Shown here piece by piece: positions 60,001 through 64,000 of a stretch of 64,000 nt of DNA (position 1 is its first letter; the number at the start of each line of letters is the position of its first letter). The DNA is taken from the NCBI RefSeq assembly GCF_000023465.1, contig NC_014041.1, positions 3,664,001-3,728,000 of the forward strand, given 5' to 3'. Under the pieces are notes generated by a model. The model worked only from the letters and a program-made list of their open reading frames with translations. It did not search any database and was not told where the DNA came from. The translations under genes and the position numbers were made by a program. The stretch is from Zunongwangia profunda SM-A87. Lineage in GTDB: Bacteria > Bacteroidota > Bacteroidia > Flavobacteriales > Flavobacteriaceae.

Positions 60001-62609
60001 AGGTGGGATTGGGGAAAACCCTTACCATGATCGTTTCCGCCCAGGAAATGAAACGGCTCGGTATTGTCCAAAAACCGATGATCCTTGCCCTGAAAGCCAA
60101 TGTCAATCAAATTGCAGAAACCTATCGCAAAGCCTATCCCCATGCCAGGATATTGTCCCCGGGGCAAAATGATTTCACCCCAGCTAAAAGGCTGCGCTTA
60201 TTCCACGAAATCAAAAACAACAACTGGGATTGTATCATCCTGACCCATGACCAGTTCGGTAAAATACCACAGTCTCCGGACATGCAGCAACAGATCTTCC
60301 AGACGGAACTGGATCACATCGAGCGTGACCTGAATACCGTAAGGGAGTTGGGCGGGGCAATTTCCAAAAAGATGCTCAAAGGGCTGGAAATCCGCAAAAA
60401 CAACCTCGAAGGAAAATTAAAAACGGTACTCAAAGACATTGAAGAAAAGAAAGATACGGGCATCAACTTTAAGGAAATGGGTGTTGACCATTTGTTTGTG
60501 GACGAATCCCATAAATTCAAAAACCTGACCTTTACCACACGTCATAACCGAGTGGCCGGACTGGGGAATATGGCGGGGAGCCAAAAGGCACTCAACATGC
60601 TTTTTGCCGTGCGCACCTTGCAGGAACGCTTCAATTCCGATCTCTGTGTGACCTTCTTATCAGGCACACCGATTTCCAACAGCCTGACGGAAATGTACCT
60701 TCTTTTTAAATACCTGCGACCTAAAGAAATGGAACGTCAGCGTATTGAAAATTTTGACGGCTGGGCAGCGGTATTTGCCCGTAAAACCACGGACTTTGAG
60801 TTTAGTGTCACCAATGAGATCATTGCCAAAGAACGCTTCCGTCATTTTATCAAAGTCCCTGAACTGGCTTTGTTCTATAACGAGATTACCGATTACAAAA
60901 CCGCCAGGCACATCAACCTGGATAAACCGGAACTGAGTGAAACCCTGGTCAATATTCCGCCTACACCGCAGCAATCGGTGTTTATAAAAAACCTAATGCA
61001 ATTTGCCAAGACCGGGAATGGAGAACTGATCGGGCGTGGCAGGCTGACCCCCGAAGAAGATAAAGGGCGTATGCTTATAGCAACCAATTACGCCAAGAAA
61101 ATGGCAGCCGATATGCGATTGGTAGATGACTGGAAATACGGAGACCATCCGGATAACAAGGTGAATACCGCAGCAAGAAAGATCGCTGAAATATATACCA
61201 ATACCCAACCTCATAAAGGGACGCAGATTGTTTTTTCAGATATCGGTACCCCGAAACCGGATCGGTTTAATATTTATGATACCCTGAAGGAAAAACTGGT
61301 GAGGGATTTCCACATCCCTGCCACGGAAGTCACTTTTATTCACGACTGGACGGATCGCAAGAAACCGGAACTCTTCCGTAAGATGAACTGGGGTGAAATC
61401 CGCATCCTAATCGGAAGTACGGAAAAAGCGGGAACCGGTTTAAATGTACAGGAACGTGTGGTGGCGATGCATCACCTGGATATTCCCTGGAAGCCTTCGG
61501 AACTGGAACAACGCAACGGCCGTGGGGCACGACAGGGTAACCGTATTGCCAAAGAACATTACGGCAATCAGGTACAGAATTATGTCTATGCCGTGGAGCA
61601 ATCGCTGGACAATTACAAATTCAACCTGCTTAAAAACAAGCAGACCTTCATTTCACAAATGAAGAACAGTGAACTCAATGTCCGTACCATTGATGAAGGA
61701 GCGGTGGATGAAAAAAGCGGTATGAACTTCTCCGAATACATTGCCATCCTTTCCGGAGACACTTCCCTCTTAGAGAAAAGCAAACTGGAAAAGAAAGTGG
61801 CGGTGATGGAAAGCCTGAAACATTCCTACTTTAGGGAACTCACCCGTCATAAATACCAGTTGGAAAAACTGCAAAACGATCATGCTTCCACGGAAAAAAT
61901 ACTCGGAAAGCTCTCTGCCGATGCAGCCGTGTATAAAGACCGTCTCCAGATGACCAAAGAAGGTACGAAAGCCAACCCCATTCAATTGGACGGAATAACG
62001 GTTCGGGACAGTGAAGCTATTGGTAAACATATTATCCAGTTGTATCAAAACTGGAAGCCAAAAGCCGGGCAGCACGAAGAAAAATTTGGCAACCTATACG
62101 GTTTTCAGTTATACATCCGCAGGCAACAGGAAGCCTACGAAGAAAACGGACTCTTTGAATACCGGTATTCCAATAGTTTCTATGCGCAAAGGGAAGCTGA
62201 GGGGATCAAATACACCTACAATAACGGGTTGCCCAATACGGATAATCCGAAGCTGGCAGCACGGCATTTTTTAAATGCCATTGACCGGGTGGAGCATCTT
62301 AAAGAGCGGTATAAGCGGAACCTTTCCGACCTGAAAAACGAGCTTCCCAAGATTGAAAAACTAACCGCCAAACCTTTTACAAAGGAGAGTGAACTGCGGG
62401 AGCTGAAAACGGAACTTGCCAATCTGGAGCGACAGATCGCTATTAAAATTCAGGAAAACCAGTTAAAGCAACAGCAACCCAATGAACCGGATGAAGAACA
62501 AACCCCGGTTATCAAACTCGGGGAACATCAAACAAACGGGCATGCCGTCAAAGAATCTGTAGTAGCTGCTTCAGCATCCGAGCGTCCCCGTAGCAGGATG
62601 CGATTGTAA
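57087..62609 (+). CDS. N6 DNA methylase-SF2 helicase fusion
   Basis: 1840 residues from ATG at 57087 (a GTG two codons earlier is also possible). N-terminal methylase: SAM motif EPSAGSGVFI near residue 134 and NIPF (variant of NPPY) near residue 207. C-terminal SF2 helicase: IDHEVGLGKTLTMIVSA near residue 970, FVDESHKFKN near residue 1135 and PSELEQRNGRGARQGN near residue 1470. A helical tail ends in a Gln-rich stretch. Such proteins are typical of Bacteroidetes mobile elements; anti-restriction or DNA processing during transfer is suspected. It separates traE from traF, unlike CTnDOT. Confidence 0.85.
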   Translation: MAYNISEKLQDNIRAIRIALSHQDGKELSPDEVSNLKKFSGFGGIKAILYPYGTQEEWSANGATKEDLKHHAGIMDLHDLLKENYGETQYRNIISSLRNSVLTAFYTPQVVPETLYTVLAAQNLQPKRLYEPSAGSGVFISEAVRAFPELEQITAVEKDTLSGLVLSAINGTLTVPAETHITGFEEAPVADNSSYDLIVSNIPFGNFSVYDEVYPDKALSGKIHNYFFAKGLDKLADGGLMAYITTDAFLNSPSNQKAREYLFEKADFISLSVMPDNLMKDTGNTEAPNHLLIVQKNATKETLSEEEALLITTVPLENEYGTYHSNSYIQQHRDIITGNILQPGKNQYGQAHETVWQQGDLNAIREKLGQTLTEGFNTRLNRERYFQSQSLPKEKQEFGGRKLTYLPMPENKAETVSVQLGLFDTAPAEQINRAIAYINPLDATVVRKESARMISTIRTTDKPTHESIVLLAAKQQKSNRYLYKLYSNVREIDHFSANWMDARLLGHELQNLSGELQGFAHTFTYEGDQTLEGIFQLNGQAARPFTDIQAFHKEGTLIVYQGQVGTLSEIDNDFKNAVFQPLGMQTDKHFYERYTSLRDQYLEISEKENTGTSVPQTERDELNQRYDRFISQYGQLNSQGNRRRILEDTAFGLTMLFSLERREGERFVKSDMFTGTAQASTKRFVTDDPIEALAHSLNDTGKVDVGFISAAMGLEEPETVARLGEHIYLNPVSKDWETADQFLSGNVVEKLRQAKQQTDTENDTPQAQRSLAALEKVQPERIPFELLDFNLGERWIPVSYYERFAAELFEQHTDINYFPSLDAFKVTTGMNTKVAREFAVTPKSRRTTYGYTLLEHALENTTPFFTYEVFVGDGKSIRVPDNEAIQLAHQKIDQIRHGFIDWLKELPDTDKKHLENLYNDTFNCYVLREFDGSHLNFPGLDKKALGIEDLYSSQKNAAWRIIQNRGALIDHEVGLGKTLTMIVSAQEMKRLGIVQKPMILALKANVNQIAETYRKAYPHARILSPGQNDFTPAKRLRLFHEIKNNNWDCIILTHDQFGKIPQSPDMQQQIFQTELDHIERDLNTVRELGGAISKKMLKGLEIRKNNLEGKLKTVLKDIEEKKDTGINFKEMGVDHLFVDESHKFKNLTFTTRHNRVAGLGNMAGSQKALNMLFAVRTLQERFNSDLCVTFLSGTPISNSLTEMYLLFKYLRPKEMERQRIENFDGWAAVFARKTTDFEFSVTNEIIAKERFRHFIKVPELALFYNEITDYKTARHINLDKPELSETLVNIPPTPQQSVFIKNLMQFAKTGNGELIGRGRLTPEEDKGRMLIATNYAKKMAADMRLVDDWKYGDHPDNKVNTAARKIAEIYTNTQPHKGTQIVFSDIGTPKPDRFNIYDTLKEKLVRDFHIPATEVTFIHDWTDRKKPELFRKMNWGEIRILIGSTEKAGTGLNVQERVVAMHHLDIPWKPSELEQRNGRGARQGNRIAKEHYGNQVQNYVYAVEQSLDNYKFNLLKNKQTFISQMKNSELNVRTIDEGAVDEKSGMNFSEYIAILSGDTSLLEKSKLEKKVAVMESLKHSYFRELTRHKYQLEKLQNDHASTEKILGKLSADAAVYKDRLQMTKEGTKANPIQLDGITVRDSEAIGKHIIQLYQNWKPKAGQHEEKFGNLYGFQLYIRRQQEAYEENGLFEYRYSNSFYAQREAEGIKYTYNNGLPNTDNPKLAARHFLNAIDRVEHLKERYKRNLSDLKNELPKIEKLTAKPFTKESELRELKTELANLERQIAIKIQENQLKQQQPNEPDEEQTPVIKLGEHQTNGHAVKESVVAASASERPRSRMRL

Positions 62610-62627
62610 CATTAAAAAAAGAAACAT

Positions 62628-62942
62628 ATGGCAAATAGTGTATATCAGGTTAATAAAGGAATTAACCGCAGTATCGAATTTAAGGGATTAAAAGCCCAGT
62701 ATATCTGGTATTTGGGTGGCGGTGTGGTGGGATTGCTCATCGTATTTGCCATCATGTATATCATCGGCCTGCCCACACTGGTATGTATCGGTGTTATTCT
62801 CGGCTCAGGCACCTTGCTGGTGATGAAGATCTACCGGATGAGCCATCAATACGGGGAACACGGACTTATGAAAACCCTGGCACGAAAACAGGTTCCCAAA
62901 GCAATCCACTCTAGGAGCCGCAGGGCTTTTTTAAAACGATAA
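62628..62942 (+). CDS. traF: TraF-like conjugative transposon protein (DUF4133)
   Basis: 104 residues with two adjacent hydrophobic helices (YIWYLGGGVVGLLIVFAIMY and IGLPTLVCIGVILGSGTLLV, about 25-68), a VirB3-like layout. N-terminal VYQVNKGINRSIEFKGLKAQ is the DUF4133 start pattern. Basic C-terminus. A part of the inner-membrane complex next to the TraG ATPase, with which it is cotranscribed (34 bp gap). Confidence 0.9.
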   Translation: MANSVYQVNKGINRSIEFKGLKAQYIWYLGGGVVGLLIVFAIMYIIGLPTLVCIGVILGSGTLLVMKIYRMSHQYGEHGLMKTLARKQVPKAIHSRSRRAFLKR

Positions 62943-62976
62943 AAAAATAAGTAACAACTCGGTAAATACTATAAGA

Positions 62977-64000
62977 ATGGAAAAAATGTTGAATGATCTA
63001 TTACCGATTATGGATGTGGAACACGACTGCATCCTGAGCAAACAAGGCGATGTCACCGTAGTGTTTAAAGCAGACCTGCCGGAGATATTTACCCTTTCCG
63101 ATCAGGAATACGAAGCTTTTCATCAGGCCTGGGTAAAAGCCATTAAGGTATTGCCCAAATTCAGTGTACTGTATAAACAGGACTGGTTTTTGCAAACCGG
63201 GCATCAGCCTGATTTCACCAAAACGGATACCAGCTTTTTAAGCCGGGCAAGTGAGCAGTTTTTTAATGAACGTCCCTTTCTGGATCATAGCTGTTATATC
63301 CTGCTGACCAAAAAACCGAATAATCGCAAAACCGCAACTTCTGCCTATTCCAGCCTGCTACGCAGAAGCATCGTACCGGAAGAAACGCTGAAGCCCTCCT
63401 TGTTACAGGATTTTCTGGACGCTGCCGGTCAGTTCAAACGTATCATCGAAGACAGCGGCTTTGTAAAACTGACCCGGTTACGGAAAAAGGAACTGTGGAG
63501 CGGTAAACGCACAATGGGTATCATTGAAAAGTACTGCTACCTGTCCGAGCGTGCTGATAGCTACCTTATGGGAGATATCAATTTCCAAGAAGGCTTACAG
63601 GTGGGCTCCAAACATTGCCAACTTTATACCTTGGGGGATGCTGCCGACCTGCCGGCACTTTGTGGCAGTCGTATCAATTACGATAAGTACAGTACGGACA
63701 AAACCAAATTCAGTATCGGTTTTGCCTCTACGCTGGGTCAATTACTGCCCTGTAATCACATTTACAATCAGTACCTCTTTATCGAGGATGCCCAGAAAAC
63801 GATCACTAAATTGGAATCCAAAAGATTACGGTTGCAATCCCTGTCTGCTTACAGCAGGGAAAATATGATTGCCCGTGATGCGACCAATGATTTTTTAAAT
63901 GAAGCCATCAGTCAGCAACGCCTTCCGGTAAAAGCCCATTTTAATGTATTGGTATGGATGGAAGATAAGGAAGAACTCAAAGACCTGAAAAACAAAGTAT
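62977..64000 (+). CDS. traG: TraG-family conjugative transposon ATPase, N-terminal part (partial)
   Basis: The frame is open from ATG at 62977 to the window end, 341 codons, and continues outside. Start MEKMLNDLLPIMDVEHDCIL, then SKQGDVTVVFKADLPEIFTL, AFHQAWVKAIKVLPKFSVLY and FLNEAISQQRLPVKAHFNVL, the order of VirB4-like TraG proteins (about 800-850 residues). The Walker motifs are expected beyond the window. It powers the mating channel. Confidence 0.88.
   Translation, partial: MEKMLNDLLPIMDVEHDCILSKQGDVTVVFKADLPEIFTLSDQEYEAFHQAWVKAIKVLPKFSVLYKQDWFLQTGHQPDFTKTDTSFLSRASEQFFNERPFLDHSCYILLTKKPNNRKTATSAYSSLLRRSIVPEETLKPSLLQDFLDAAGQFKRIIEDSGFVKLTRLRKKELWSGKRTMGIIEKYCYLSERADSYLMGDINFQEGLQVGSKHCQLYTLGDAADLPALCGSRINYDKYSTDKTKFSIGFASTLGQLLPCNHIYNQYLFIEDAQKTITKLESKRLRLQSLSAYSRENMIARDATNDFLNEAISQQRLPVKAHFNVLVWMEDKEELKDLKNKV

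Noticed and set aside
63524..63868. Plus-strand frame of 114 codons near the end
   Set aside because: Out of frame with TraG, whose reading is continuous from 62977 to the window end.
1..64000. CRISPR arrays, tRNA and rRNA genes
   Set aside because: No regularly spaced repeats, cloverleaf-like or rRNA-like sequence was seen by eye; a tRNA search would be needed to exclude single genes.

Overview
The window is from a member of the Bacteroidetes, most likely the Flavobacteriia. Evidence: a SusC/SusD pair, a CTnDOT-type conjugation gene set (DUF4134 TraE, DUF4133 TraF, TraG ATPase, MobA/MobB/MobC), a DUF6520 peptide, an RteC remnant, IS66, weak ribosome binding sites and AT-rich DNA. Most or all of it looks like an integrative conjugative element (conjugative transposon) with several cargo and hot-spot insertions. 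Neither end of the element is visible.

Layout: (1) 1-13216, plus strand, a tightly packed metabolic/stress block: end of a dicarboxylate symporter, alpha/beta hydrolase, 6-phosphofructokinase, D-lactate dehydrogenase-like enzyme, tandem universal stress protein, ATP-cone/Mrr nuclease-fold protein, beta-CASP metallohydrolase, AMP-phosphorylase-like enzyme, PRPP synthetase, two small unknowns, CopB-type copper ATPase and an MFS exporter. The set suggests energy and nucleotide salvage under low oxygen or stress, plus metal/drug export. (2) 13277-16549, a scar: an rteC 5' fragment and a chloramphenicol acetyltransferase 3' fragment lie on either side of a complete IS66-family element. (3) 16867-22462, minus strand: coupling protein, relaxase, relaxosome protein, a strong oriT candidate and a primase. 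(4) 22.4-24.8 kb: small accessory genes, one of them frameshifted. (5) 24850-35544, minus strand: a type I restriction-modification locus in which a DUF1016/PDDEXK nuclease and a giant YobI-like membrane NTPase sit between hsdR and hsdS-hsdM. (6) 35.6-40.3 kb, minus strand: three gene units (ASCH + GNAT-PIN fusion; DUF4145; HNH-like), each bounded by its own inverted repeat and separated by long imperfect hairpins. This resembles an integron cassette array without a visible integrase. It is followed by an XRE regulator. (7) 41.1-55.4 kb: a long structured leader, then susC-susD-M16 peptidase, a convergent DUF6520 peptide, AraC-type and STAS-like genes, an alpha-oxoamine synthase fused to a GNAT-like domain, a conserved unknown and a lipoprotein. 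(8) 55.6 kb to the end, plus strand: the start of the transfer operon (membrane protein, structured intergenic RNA candidate, TraE, DUF1896, a methylase-helicase giant, TraF and the N-terminal part of TraG).

The mobilisation genes (3) and the mating-channel genes (8) form the transfer machinery. Blocks 4-7 lie between them and behave as accessory cargo: defence genes, a nutrient/peptide uptake locus and a lipid-like biosynthetic enzyme. Family assignments rest on reading motifs by eye; no database search was run.
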